Origin: Streptomyces cupreus
GTDB taxonomy: Bacteria; Actinomycetota; Actinomycetes; Streptomycetales; Streptomycetaceae
Reading direction: 5' to 3'
Length of the DNA stretch: 64,000 nucleotides
NCBI RefSeq assembly: GCF_014257025.1
Contig: NZ_JACMSF010000025.1
Coordinates: forward strand, 49,364 to 113,363
Position 1 is the first letter of the stretch, and every line of letters starts with the position of its first letter. Shown piece by piece: positions 43,875 to 52,263 of the stretch. The notes beneath the pieces were generated by a model that saw nothing but the letters and a program-made list of their open reading frames with translations, was not told where the DNA came from and made no database searches. The position numbers were made by a program, and so were the translations under genes.

Positions 43875-44483
43875 TCAGCGGGACCGGAATTCGTGCAGGG
43901 TGACGTGCTCGGGCTCGGCAACCGCCGTGGTGTCGGCAGCCACGCGCTCGGTCAACGCCGTTGCCGGGTGAAGTCCCGTCAGGCAGCGTTGCGCCAGCTT
44001 CTGGTACTGCACTGTGCCGTTGCCCTTCCAGGCGACCTCGTCCGCTGTGAGCTCCCGGGCCACCTTGGCCGGGCTCCCCAGGACGAGGTGCCGTTGCGGG
44101 ATGTGGAAGCCGCTCTTGACGAAGCTGCCGGCACCGACGAATGCCTGTCGCCCCACCACCACACCGTCCATCAGCACCGACTTGATGCCGATGAGGCTGT
44201 CTCGGCCCACCCGGCATCCGTGCAGCACGCTGCCGTGTCCCACATGGCCGTCCTCCTCGACGACCGTGTCTGCTCCGGGGAAGCAGTGCAGAACGCAGCC
44301 GTCCTGCACGTTGGAGCCCTCTCTCAGTTCGATGTGCCCGAAGTCGCCCCGCAGGCTCGCGAGGGGACCGACGTAGCAGCCCGGCCCGATGTCGACGGAG
44401 CCGATCAGGACGGCGTCCGGATGGACGAAGGCCGTGGGGTGCACGACGGGTACGTTTCCTTCGAAGGAATAGATCCTTGCCAT
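43875..44483 (-). CDS. Gamma-carbonic-anhydrase-like hexapeptide protein (PaaY type)
   Basis: 202 residues from ATG 44483 (MARIYSFEGNVPVVHPTAFV) with GAGAGGAACC before it. Left-handed beta-helix hexapeptide repeats run through LIGSVDIGPGCYVGPLASLR, GCVLHCFPGADTVVEEDGHV and VVVGRQAFVGAGSFVKSGFH. The closing LVLGSPAKVARELTADEVAW KGNGTVQYQKLAQRC is specific to the PaaY/CaiE branch. PaaY is a thioesterase that clears dead-end CoA adducts in phenylacetate breakdown and tropone formation (family knowledge). Last gene of the HpaB-led operon, which argues for phenylacetyl-CoA chemistry here. Confidence 0.85.
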   Translation of the reverse strand: MARIYSFEGNVPVVHPTAFVHPDAVLIGSVDIGPGCYVGPLASLRGDFGHIELREGSNVQDGCVLHCFPGADTVVEEDGHVGHGSVLHGCRVGRDSLIGIKSVLMDGVVVGRQAFVGAGSFVKSGFHIPQRHLVLGSPAKVARELTADEVAWKGNGTVQYQKLAQRCLTGLHPATALTERVAADTTAVAEPEHVTLHEFRSR

Positions 44484-44508
44484 GGTTCCTCTCACCATTC
44501 GTCGGCTG

Positions 44509-45717
44509 TCAGGCAGGAGCCGGGGCCGAGGCGGACCCCAGCCGGCCGACGGCGTCGTGCCCGTGGATCCAGGCAAGGTCGTCGGGCAGGGTGGCCAGCC
44601 GGACATTGCGGGCCTGCGCCTCGGGCCCGTCGGGCAGCTGGAAGCAGCCGGCGTTCTTGCGGGAACCGGCCTGCAGCAGCCGGGTGCGCGGCCGGCGCAC
44701 CTGCTCGTACGCGCGCAGCGCCGCCTCGGCCCCGTCGGCATCCACGTCGCCGAGGAGGTGTGCGAGGACCACCGCGTCCTCCAGCGCCTGGTTCGCGCCC
44801 TGGCCATGGTGCGGCAGCATCGCGTGGGCGGCGTCACCGAGCAGCGTCACCGCGCCCGCACTCCAGGTGCGCTGCGGTTCCCGGTCGTACAGAGCCCAGC
44901 GTCCCGGTCGCTCGCAGGCCGCAAGGATCTCGGTGACGAAGGGATGCCAGCCTTCGAAGGCCGCCAGCAGTTCGGCCGTCTCGCCCTGCGTGGACCACGA
45001 CTCGATCGTCCAGTCACGGTCGGGGACGACGGCCAGGAAGTTCAGGGCGCTGCCACCCGCCACGGGATAGGCGATGAAGTGCCTGCCGGGACCGAGCCAG
45101 AGCCACAGCACCTGCTCGGCGAGCTGAGGGACATGCCTCAGCCGTTCCATGGGGATCAGGGCCCGGTATCCGCTGGTGCCCGAGAACACGGCATCCTCGG
45201 GGCCGAAGAGGCTGTGGCGCACCACCGAATGGATGCCGTCGGCCCCGATCACCGCGTCGGCCTCGTCTTCGGTGCCGTCCTCGAAACGGATCACGGCACC
45301 GCGTTCCGTTCTCTCGACCTCGGTGCAGCGCGCTCCCAGGCGCACGTGCTCGGCGCCCAGTTCGCCCAGGAGAGCTTCTTGGACCGCGGCCCTCTCCACG
45401 GTCCAGAAGGGGGCCTTGAACCTTTCCTCGTACGCGCCGGTCAGCGGGTGCGACACCATGCACCGGCCCGATCGCCAATGCCGGAAGTCGGCGCGTACCG
45501 GCTCGACCGCCGATCCCTTCAGACGCTGGGCGACTCCCAACTCCCGTAGCACCCTGTGCCCGTTGGCGCCGACGGCGATACCGGCCCCTTGGTGCGCCAC
45601 CTCCCTCGACTGCTCATGGACCTTCACCTCGATGCCCCGCCGCCGCAGTCCGATGGCAGCGGCCAGACCGCCGATACCGCCGCCCACGACCGCCACGTAC
45701 GGGCGCCTCCCCGCCAT
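44509..45717 (-). CDS. Single-component FAD aromatic hydroxylase
   Basis: Class A flavin monooxygenase of 402 residues, ATG 45717 (MAGRRPYVAVVGGGIGGLAA) preceded by GAGGAG. It has the FAD motif VVGGGIGGLAAAIGLRRRGI, the NADPH/FAD motif DADAVIGADGIHSVVR, and GAVTLLGDAAHAMLPHHGQG ANQALEDA near residue 290. Closest in outline to salicylate and 3-hydroxybenzoate 6-hydroxylases. In Streptomyces tropolone pathways an enzyme of this class hydroxylates the tropone ring (established for the trl pathway as I recall it; assignment here is inference). It lies between the flavin reductase and PaaY genes, about 25-40 bases from each. Confidence 0.85.
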   Translation of the reverse strand: MAGRRPYVAVVGGGIGGLAAAIGLRRRGIEVKVHEQSREVAHQGAGIAVGANGHRVLRELGVAQRLKGSAVEPVRADFRHWRSGRCMVSHPLTGAYEERFKAPFWTVERAAVQEALLGELGAEHVRLGARCTEVERTERGAVIRFEDGTEDEADAVIGADGIHSVVRHSLFGPEDAVFSGTSGYRALIPMERLRHVPQLAEQVLWLWLGPGRHFIAYPVAGGSALNFLAVVPDRDWTIESWSTQGETAELLAAFEGWHPFVTEILAACERPGRWALYDREPQRTWSAGAVTLLGDAAHAMLPHHGQGANQALEDAVVLAHLLGDVDADGAEAALRAYEQVRRPRTRLLQAGSRKNAGCFQLPDGPEAQARNVRLATLPDDLAWIHGHDAVGRLGSASAPAPA

Positions 45718-45757
45718 GGTTTCTCCTCTCCGTGCTCGCTGATGGGGATGTGCGTGG

Positions 45758-46312
45758 TCAATGCGGCGGCGCGACTTCGGTGAACGTGCCGCGGTGGAAG
45801 ACCAGCGGCGCGTCGTCGCGGGATGCGGCACCGAGCACCCGCCCGACCACGAGCACGTGGTCGCCGAGGCGCTGGGTCAGGTGCAGGGCGCATTCGAGGG
45901 TTCCGGGGCCCTCGGGGAGAACCAGGCATCCGGTGTGCGGTCCGACGGCCCACTGTGCGGCCTCCTCGACGGGAGGGCGCTGCATGGCCGGCGCCGTGAG
46001 TACGCCGACCAGGGCACGCGACTGGTTCCCCAGGAACGAGACAGCCCACTGGCCCGTCGTACGCACCCGCTCCAGGAAGGTGGAGTCGTCCCGCAGACAC
46101 ATCGACACGAGGGGTGGATCGAGGGACACCGAGGTGAACGAGTTCACCGCGATGGCGTCGTGGCGGGGCCCGGACGAGGTCTCGAACCGTGTCGACACCG
46201 CGCACACACCGGTCACGAACTGCCCCAGGATGTACCTCAGTTGACGCTCGTCCAGAGCATCGGCACCCTCGGACGGCGCGGGCGGTCCGGTGGGCGTCGC
46301 GGGCGTCCTCAC
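45758..46312 (-). CDS. Flavin reductase (HpaC type)
   Basis: 184 residues from GTG 46312, overlapping the HpaB-type stop as GTGA. Split-barrel flavin reductase: RYILGQFVTGVCAVSTRF, NSFTSVSLDPPLVSMCLRDD STFLERVRTTGQWAVSFLG, and HVLVVGRVLGAASRDDAPLV FHRG. It supplies reduced FAD to the adjacent oxygenase. The translational overlap supports a fixed two-component pair. The lead of about 25 residues before DERQLRYIL is Pro/Ala rich. Confidence 0.88.
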   Translation of the reverse strand: MRTPATPTGPPAPSEGADALDERQLRYILGQFVTGVCAVSTRFETSSGPRHDAIAVNSFTSVSLDPPLVSMCLRDDSTFLERVRTTGQWAVSFLGNQSRALVGVLTAPAMQRPPVEEAAQWAVGPHTGCLVLPEGPGTLECALHLTQRLGDHVLVVGRVLGAASRDDAPLVFHRGTFTEVAPPH

Positions 46313-47901
46313 CGTGTGGCCTCGGCCGCGCCCAACGAGACCGGGGCCGGCATGCGGCCGCCTATCACGGTGGTGTCCTCGGGGTTGACGAGGTCCGGGA
46401 CCTTCCAGCCGTTCTCGTCGTACTCCGACAGACACTGGTCGACGAGTTGCTTGTACTGGTCGAACCGCCCTGACGCCTGCTGGGCATGGAGCGCCTCGAA
46501 GCGGATCTGCTCGTGGTTGCCCGCGTAGTTCATCTCGTACAGCTCCCATCGGGCACCGAACTCGGTACCGACGGCGTCCCAGGCCAGCTTCATGAGCTTG
46601 ACACGGTCGATCGCCTCGACGCCGAGACCACGGACGTACTTGTCCAGGTAGGGCCGGATCTCGGGGTTCGCCCAGTCGCTGGCGTGGGAGTTGTTGTAGA
46701 TCAGGGCACTGCCCAGGTCCCGCAGGAAGATCTCGCGGACCTTGGGGAAGATGGAGGAGGACAGGACACGGAAGGCAAGAGCCGTCTCGCCGTTCGGAGT
46801 GACGGTTCCGTCGGGCCACTTGGTCGGATTCTCGGCCATGGAGTCCACCAGGGCCCAGAACATGTTGCGATAGGCGAGGATCTCGCCGAGCCGGCTCTGT
46901 ACCCCACGGAACTCCGAAGTGCCCGTCGTCTCAAGGCCCTTGGCGAGGAGCCCGGTCATGAAGTCCATCTTCACGGCGAATCGGACGCAGGCGTGGAACA
47001 TGGCCCGGTAGAAGAACCCGGAGCCGTAAAAGAAGTTGTTCGCCTTGTCCACGTCGTAGCAGAAGACGTTCTCCCACGGAATGAGCACCTGGTCGAACAC
47101 CAGGATCCCGTCGTTCTCGTCGAAGCGGCTGCTGAGCGGCTGGTCGAAAGGGCTGCTGACAGTGGCCGCGGAGAACTCGTACGACGGCCGGGAGATGATT
47201 TTCAGGCCCGGGCTGTTGGTCGGCACGATGAAGTACGCGGAGAAGTCCTTGGCTCCGTCGGGGATGCGCCCGTAGCTGCCGATGAAGATGTGCTGGGTCA
47301 GCGCCGCGCCCGTGCCCACCACCTTGGCCCCGGAGACGACCAGTCCGGCGTCCGTCTCGCGGTCCACCGTCAGCATCACGTCCCTGAGCTCGGTGAGCCC
47401 CCGGTTACGGTCGATCGGCGGGTTGACGATGCCGTGGCCGATGAACAGGACGTTTTCCTGCGCCTTGCGGTACCAGGCGGATGCATTGTCCTCGAACGGC
47501 GCGTAGTGCTCCTTGTTGGATCCCAGCGTGGAAAGGAACGCGGCCTTGAAGTCCGGGGTTCGGCCGAGCCAGCCGTACGTCATGCGCGCCCACTCCTCCA
47601 TGGCGCGCGCGGACGCCCTCAAGTCCCCGGAGGTGTAGGGCGCCTTGAAGTAGGGGTGGGTGAACCCTCCGTTGCCGGTGTCCGTGGGAACGACCAGCTT
47701 GCTGTTGCGCTCGGGGTCATGCAGCGCGTCGTAGAGCCGGGCCACCATGCGCGCGTTGTTCCGGAACGCGGGATGCGTGGTCACGTCCTCCACCCGCTCA
47801 CCGTAGATCCGCACTTCGCGGCCGTCGCGCAGGCTCTGCAGATATTCGTCCCCGGTCTGCGGGCGGGTCACGGTCCCGGGCGGGTTGGCGGTGCTGCTCA
47901 T
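46309..47901 (-). CDS. HpaB-type FADH2-dependent aromatic monooxygenase
   Basis: Oxygenase component of the 4-hydroxyphenylacetate 3-monooxygenase family, 530 residues from ATG 47901 (MSSTANPPGTVTRPQTGDEY). Diagnostic blocks: YLQSLRDGREVRIYGERVED, MTYGWLGRTPDFKAAF, VLFIGHGIVNPPIDRNRG, DGILVFDQVLIPWENVFCYD and SRLGEILAYRNMFWALVDSM. It hydroxylates a phenol-like ring with FADH2 from the coupled reductase. First gene of a four-gene operon (oxygenase, reductase, FAD hydroxylase, PaaY). Its promoter region, shared with the DAHP synthase gene, has CTAG dyads. The likely substrate is a phenolic or tropone intermediate. Confidence 0.9.
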   Translation of the reverse strand: MSSTANPPGTVTRPQTGDEYLQSLRDGREVRIYGERVEDVTTHPAFRNNARMVARLYDALHDPERNSKLVVPTDTGNGGFTHPYFKAPYTSGDLRASARAMEEWARMTYGWLGRTPDFKAAFLSTLGSNKEHYAPFEDNASAWYRKAQENVLFIGHGIVNPPIDRNRGLTELRDVMLTVDRETDAGLVVSGAKVVGTGAALTQHIFIGSYGRIPDGAKDFSAYFIVPTNSPGLKIISRPSYEFSAATVSSPFDQPLSSRFDENDGILVFDQVLIPWENVFCYDVDKANNFFYGSGFFYRAMFHACVRFAVKMDFMTGLLAKGLETTGTSEFRGVQSRLGEILAYRNMFWALVDSMAENPTKWPDGTVTPNGETALAFRVLSSSIFPKVREIFLRDLGSALIYNNSHASDWANPEIRPYLDKYVRGLGVEAIDRVKLMKLAWDAVGTEFGARWELYEMNYAGNHEQIRFEALHAQQASGRFDQYKQLVDQCLSEYDENGWKVPDLVNPEDTTVIGGRMPAPVSLGAAEATR

Positions 47902-48023
47902 ACGGGGATCACCTTTCGAGGCCGGTCGTCTGGTAGCGGCAGGGCGCCGGACTTCCTGTGTGGCCCCTTGCGCCCACCGAAATCCTTCAGGAGGCGGACC
48001 GCCCTCGACAGTCGGCCGCTGGG

Positions 48024-48056
48024 GCTAGTACCCGCGTATTAGATCCGCCCTTCTAG
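48024..48056 (+). promoter_or_regulatory. CTAG/TTAG triple half-site in the HpaB/DAHP-synthase promoter
   Basis: GCTAGTACCCGCGTATTAGA (48024-48043) followed by a third half-site CTAG at 48053-48056. Half-sites start at 48025, 48039 and 48053, exactly 14 bases apart, the same period as in the two dyads at 38.75-38.83 kb. Confidence 0.6.
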
Positions 48057-48164
48057 CCTCAACGACCCACTGCCCGCCCCTCGTCCGCCCGTGCCAGGCT
48101 GCGCCGCACGGTAACTGCAACCCGGTGCCCGGCCCTTGGAAAAGAAGGCGTTGAGGTTTTCTCC

Positions 48165-49589
48165 GTGGAACATTCGAATCGCGAATCATGGCGGGCCCTG
48201 CCCGCAGCACAGCAGCCGGACTGGCCCGATCGCGCGGCGCTACGCTCGACGGTGTCGGCCCTGTCGGCCGCGCCGCCCCTGGTGTTCGCGCGGGAGTGCG
48301 ACACGCTCCTGGACCGCCTCGGCGAGGTGGCGCGCGGCGAGGCCTTCCTGCTGCAGGGCGGTGACTGCGCAGAGACACTGGACTCGGTGAGCGCGGAATC
48401 CGTCCGCAACAAGCTGGAGGTCCTGCTCCAGATGGCCGCCGTGCTCACCTACGCGGCGGCCGTCCCCGTGGTCAAGGTCGGCCGTCTCGCCGGCCAGTAC
48501 GCCAAACCCCGCTCCCAGCCCACCGAGACCCGGGACGGGGTCACCCTGCCCTCGTACCGCGGCGATGCCGTCAACGGGCTTGATTTCACCACCCGTTCGC
48601 GCACCCCCGACCCAGCCCGGCTCCAGCGCGTCTACCACGCGTCCGCCGCGACCCTCAATCTGCTGCGGGCGCTGACCGCCGGAGGCCACGCCGACCTGGA
48701 CCAGGTACACGAGTGGAACCGCGACTTCGTGGCGCTGTCCCCGGCATGCCGCCGCTACGAACGGCTCGCGGACGAGATCGACCGGGCGCTCGGCTTCATC
48801 CGCGCCTGCGGCATGAACACTTCCACCCTGCGCACCACCGAGGTGTTCGCCAGCCACGAAGCGCTGCTCCTCGACTACGAGTCCGCGCTCGTGCGTACGG
48901 ACCCCGACACGGGACGTCGGTACGCCCTGTCGGGTCACATGCTGTGGATCGGCGAGCGAACCCGTCAACTGGACGGTGCGCACGTCGCGTTCGCCTCCGA
49001 GGTGAGCAACCCCATCGGCGTCAAGCTGGGGCCCGACGCCGACCCGGACGACGTACGGGCGCTGATCGACCTGCTGGATCCACACCGCACGCCCGGCCGG
49101 TTGACGTTCATCTCGCGGATGGGCCGTGGCCGGGTACGCGACCGGCTGCACGGCCTCGTCGAGGCCGTGCGCGGGACCGGCGCGGACGTGGTGTGGGCGT
49201 GCGACCCCATGCACGGGAACACGTTCACGGCGCCGAGCGGGCACAAGACCCGGCGCTTCGACGACATCCTCGACGAGATCACCGGATTCTTCGAGGTCCA
49301 CAGAGCACTGGGCACTCACCCCGGTGGCGTGCACGTGGAGTTGACGGGCGAGGACGTCACCGAGTGCGTGGGCGGCGGCAGCGAAGTCTGCTCCGACCAC
49401 CTGCATCTGCGCTATGAGACCGCCTGCGATCCACGTCTCAACCGCGGCCAGTCAATGGATCTGGCCTTCCGGGTCGCCGAGTGGTACAGCGCCGAGAAGC
49501 GCCGCCTCACCCCGCCCCGCCCGGAACCCGCCACCCACCATCCGGAGGCCGTGCCCACACGCGCGGACTACGTGCCGTCCCTCGCCTGA
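48165..49589 (+). CDS. Class II (plant/PhzC-type) DAHP synthase
   Basis: First step of the shikimate route: condenses phosphoenolpyruvate and erythrose-4-phosphate. 474 residues from GTG 48165 (VEHSNRESWRALPAAQQPDW). Family blocks are complete: AFLLQGGDCAETLDS (metal Cys), VVKVGRLAGQYAKPRS, YRGDAVNG, GMNTSTLRTTEVFASHEALL LDYE, SNPIGVKLGP, TFISRMGRGRVRDRL and CDPMHGNTFTAPSGHKTRRF. Extra DAHP synthases of this class mark secondary pathways fed from shikimate (phenazines, ansamycins, tropolones). It is divergent from the HpaB operon and followed 56 bases later by the MaoC gene. Confidence 0.9.
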   Translation: MEHSNRESWRALPAAQQPDWPDRAALRSTVSALSAAPPLVFARECDTLLDRLGEVARGEAFLLQGGDCAETLDSVSAESVRNKLEVLLQMAAVLTYAAAVPVVKVGRLAGQYAKPRSQPTETRDGVTLPSYRGDAVNGLDFTTRSRTPDPARLQRVYHASAATLNLLRALTAGGHADLDQVHEWNRDFVALSPACRRYERLADEIDRALGFIRACGMNTSTLRTTEVFASHEALLLDYESALVRTDPDTGRRYALSGHMLWIGERTRQLDGAHVAFASEVSNPIGVKLGPDADPDDVRALIDLLDPHRTPGRLTFISRMGRGRVRDRLHGLVEAVRGTGADVVWACDPMHGNTFTAPSGHKTRRFDDILDEITGFFEVHRALGTHPGGVHVELTGEDVTECVGGGSEVCSDHLHLRYETACDPRLNRGQSMDLAFRVAEWYSAEKRRLTPPRPEPATHHPEAVPTRADYVPSLA

Positions 49590-49645
49590 GCACCGCCTTC
49601 CCCAGGACATCTCAAGGAGCCCTTCCACGCAGGAGGTCAGGAACC

Positions 49646-50125
49646 GTGCGGCACTTCGAGCACTTTCCACCCGGCAGCACCTACGAGTTGGGGGCCACCC
49701 GGCTCACGACCGACGACATCATCACGTACGCGCGCTCTTTCGACCCCATGCCCTTCCATCTGGATCCCGAGGCCGCCCGTCGCTCCCCCTTCGGCGGGCT
49801 CGTGGCCAGCGGCTGGCACACCGGAGCCGTGATCATGGGCCAGTTCGTGCGCGCCCTGCTCGCGGACTCCGCCTGCCAGGGCTCCTACGGCATGGACGAG
49901 GTTCGTTTCCTGAGCCCCGTACGCCCGGGGGACGAACTGCGCGGAAAGGCGACGGTGGAGGACGCCTCGCTCCACCCCAGGCGGCCGGGCACGGGGACGG
50001 TCCGCTTCCTCGTCGAGGCGGTCAACGAGCGCGACGAACCGGTGTACCGGATGCGCACACGGCTGCTGTTCGGCTGTGCGCAGGCCGTTGGCACGGCGTC
50101 CGGAGTCCAAACCGCCCGTTCCTGA
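49646..50125 (+). CDS. MaoC-like enoyl-CoA hydratase/dehydratase
   Basis: Single hotdog-fold hydratase, 159 residues from GTG 49646 (VRHFEHFPPGSTYELGATRL) with AGGAGG ten bases before it. The catalytic MaoC motif is intact: DIITYARSFDPMPFHLD (Asp and His), then SPFGGLVASGWHTGAVIMGQ. The hydratase half of PaaZ, which handles the ring-opened oxepin-CoA of phenylacetate catabolism, is of this fold, and the Streptomyces tropolone pathway uses such a free-standing hydratase (family knowledge). Co-directional with DAHP synthase; likely ring-closing or dehydration step (inference). Confidence 0.85.
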   Translation: MRHFEHFPPGSTYELGATRLTTDDIITYARSFDPMPFHLDPEAARRSPFGGLVASGWHTGAVIMGQFVRALLADSACQGSYGMDEVRFLSPVRPGDELRGKATVEDASLHPRRPGTGTVRFLVEAVNERDEPVYRMRTRLLFGCAQAVGTASGVQTARS

Positions 50126-50172
50126 TCCGGCTGCGCGTGCGGCAGCCCAGAACGCCAGCCCTTCCGTTGACC

Positions 50173-50190
50173 AGACGCACCGTTGCGTCT
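50173..50190 (+). promoter_or_regulatory. Perfect operator dyad before the HTH-less TetR-like gene
   Basis: AGACGCACCGTTGCGTCT: seven-base arms around CCGT. Same 18-base layout as the two sites before the MFS gene at 30.2 kb. It lies about 84 bases upstream of ATG 50274. Confidence 0.6.
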
Positions 50191-50273
50191 AATCTTCTTC
50201 CCAGTCGGCCTCGGGAATGCCACCCCCGTCCTTCCCGAGGCCGGCTGTGCCATCGCAACGAGGAGGTCACGCC

Positions 50274-50648
50274 ATGGACGAGCAGCGCAGCGCACCACGG
50301 TCGGGCGCCGAACTCCCCCAAACGGCACCCCAGTTGTTCGCCCTCATCGGCCACACCCTGCAGGATCCGGCGACCGCCACGCCACTGCGCGGTCGGGTGC
50401 CGGCGCGCCAGGCGCAGAACGACCGCGCACGGCTGACCGACGCCTTCGCTTCCGCCCCGGTCCCCGCTCTGAGCCGGCACGACGCCGACCAACTCCTCGA
50501 CCTGGCAGTGGGCCCCGTCTTCTACCGGCCCTTCACCACAGGGCAGCCGATGGATCCCCGATTCGTCAGACACCTGACCGCCGCCCTCGCCGACCGGCCC
50601 GCCTCGCCGCGCGCCGACGCCCGCCCCGTAGCTCGCCCATCCCACTGA
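50274..50648 (+). CDS. TetR C-terminal-domain-like protein without HTH
   Basis: 124 residues from ATG 50274 (MDEQRSAPRSGAELPQTAPQ) with AGGAGG eight to nine bases upstream. The sequence QLFALIGHTLQDPATATPLR, LTDAFASAPVP and DADQLLDLAVGPVFYRPFTT GQPMDPRFV matches the ligand/dimerisation half of TetR proteins. Compare LVDHLVDLLLGPLYYRVLVF GKPIDKELV in the TetR at 31.6 kb. No DNA-binding helix-turn-helix is present, and the strong start argues against simple truncation. It could be a decoy partner or ligand sponge for a full TetR (inference). It shares the 18-base operator with the MFS gene. Confidence 0.65.
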   Translation: MDEQRSAPRSGAELPQTAPQLFALIGHTLQDPATATPLRGRVPARQAQNDRARLTDAFASAPVPALSRHDADQLLDLAVGPVFYRPFTTGQPMDPRFVRHLTAALADRPASPRADARPVARPSH

Positions 50649-50672
50649 CCTCCCGCGGAAAGGCCACCTTTC

Positions 50673-51407
50673 ATGTTCCGCGCACGCCGGACCCGCTTCG
50701 CCGCCACGGTGGAGTCTGTCTCCCGGATCGCCCCGCGCATGGCGCGCATCACCTTGGGAGGGCCCGGCATGTCGGCCTTCCACTGCGACGAGCCCACCCA
50801 GTGGGTGAAGCTGTTCGTGACCGATCCCCTCGATGGACAGCCCGCGGGCCGCGCCTACACGGTCCGCCACTGCTCCTCGGCAAAACAGACCATCGACATC
50901 GACTTCGTCCTGCATGGCAACGGCCCAGCGGCGCGCTGGGCGGAAGCGGCCACGCCGGGTCAAGAGGTCTCTTTCGGCGGCCCCAAGGGGGCCTTCCGCC
51001 CGGACCCCGAAGCCGAGTTCTATCTCCTGGCCGGTGATGAGAGCGCCCAGCCCGCGGTCCTCACCATCGCCGAGAGCCTGCCGCGTGGCATGCGGGGCGC
51101 CGTCTACCTGGAAGTGGAGGGACCCGAAGCCGAAGCCGACCTGTCATGGCAGGCCGACCTGGACCTTGTGTGGGTACACCGCACCGCGGGCGTCCCGAAG
51201 GGAGAAGCCCTCCGGGATGCAGTCCTCAAAGCCCCCGTCCCGCCGTACGAGCGTGTCGCGGCGTGGGCGGCGGGAGAGTCCGGAGCCGTCCGGGACATCC
51301 GCCGCCACTTCTTGGAAGGCATCGGCCTCGACCGTCACCGCGCCTACGCGAAGGGCTACTGGAAACGGGACGAGGCGGATCATCGCGACCCACTGGCCTC
51401 GGACTGA
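50673..51407 (+). CDS. Siderophore-interacting protein (NADPH/FAD ferric reductase)
   Basis: 244 residues from ATG 50673 (MFRARRTRFAATVESVSRIA). It has FAD-binding RAYTVRHCSSAKQTIDIDFV LHGNGPAARWAEAATPGQEV and the SIP-domain LLAGDESAQPAVLTIAESLP RGMRGAVYLEV. The C-terminal helix block is AWAAGESGAVRDIRRHFLEG then HRAYAKGYWKRDEADHRD. These proteins reduce Fe(III) from chelates in the cytoplasm. Tropolone-type products bind iron tightly, so a dedicated reductase at the cluster edge makes sense (inference). Follows the TetR-like gene by 24 bases. Confidence 0.88.
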   Translation: MFRARRTRFAATVESVSRIAPRMARITLGGPGMSAFHCDEPTQWVKLFVTDPLDGQPAGRAYTVRHCSSAKQTIDIDFVLHGNGPAARWAEAATPGQEVSFGGPKGAFRPDPEAEFYLLAGDESAQPAVLTIAESLPRGMRGAVYLEVEGPEAEADLSWQADLDLVWVHRTAGVPKGEALRDAVLKAPVPPYERVAAWAAGESGAVRDIRRHFLEGIGLDRHRAYAKGYWKRDEADHRDPLASD

Positions 51408-51599
51408 CGACACCGCGGGCTCAATCGGAGCGAAATCTGATGTATGGACCCGGGTGGCAGTCGCAGCACTCCGGGAACTGCCGGGAGCAGCTGGGCCTGC
51501 TCCTCTCGCCCCCCTCTCGCCGCCCCGGACGTGTCTCGCCCTGGCCCCCTGGGTGGAACGACCGGCCCCTACCGCCCTCGTCCTGGTCTCGACGGCCCA

Positions 51600-52263
51600 G
51601 GCGGTGCGCGAGGGATCGGTTCGCCCTTGGGGCGCCACTCGCGCCCAGCGTTCGGCAGCCGACCAAGCATCTCCTTCTTCTTCGAGTCGACACTGATCAC
51701 GGCTCGCCAGCCGCCTGGAAGTGTTTGACCTGCTCGTTGATGTAGCAGAACTGGGCGTCCCGGTCCGGATGCCGCTTGCCTTCCAGGGCCTTGGCGGTCC
51801 CCTGCAGGCTGAATCCGCTCGCCCTCAGCAGCTTGCCCACGGAGACCGGAGATATCGGATGGCCTTGACGGGTCAGCTCGGCGGCCAGTTTGCGCAGCGG
51901 CTTCGTGGTCCAGCGCAGCGGCGACATGGGATCACCTCGTTCATCCGGCTCGACCAGCGTCATCAGCGCTGGCAGCAGGTGCGGATCACGCTCCGTCAGG
52001 CGCTTGCGGCCACCTCCCCGCCTGCGGATACGTCCCCCGCCCAGAGGCACGGGGCGCGCTGCCAGCTCGAGCAGACTCCTTCGGACGGTGGTCTCGCTCG
52101 CTCCCGCAACTCGCGCGACGGCGCGTACACCGCCATGGCCGAGTAGTCCCGCCTCCGTCGCCAGCATCAGCCGCCGCTGCCGCTCGTTCAGATGTGGCAG
52201 CAACACGCCGAATCGCACGACAAGTTGTTGCCGTGCCCCTCCTTGATCGCCATGCCGAATCAT
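51600..52263 (-). pseudogene. ISAzo13-family transposase N-terminal half, second copy
   Basis: Frame 51697-52263 reads VVRFGVLLPHLNERQRRLML then GRIRRRGGGRKRLTERDPHL and ends FQAAGEP at a stop. A shifted frame continues VISVDSKKKEMLGRLPNAGR EWRPKGEPIPRA to about 51600. The catalytic remainder is missing. It is diverged from the copy at 13.1-14.9 kb, so it is a separate element. Confidence 0.7.
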
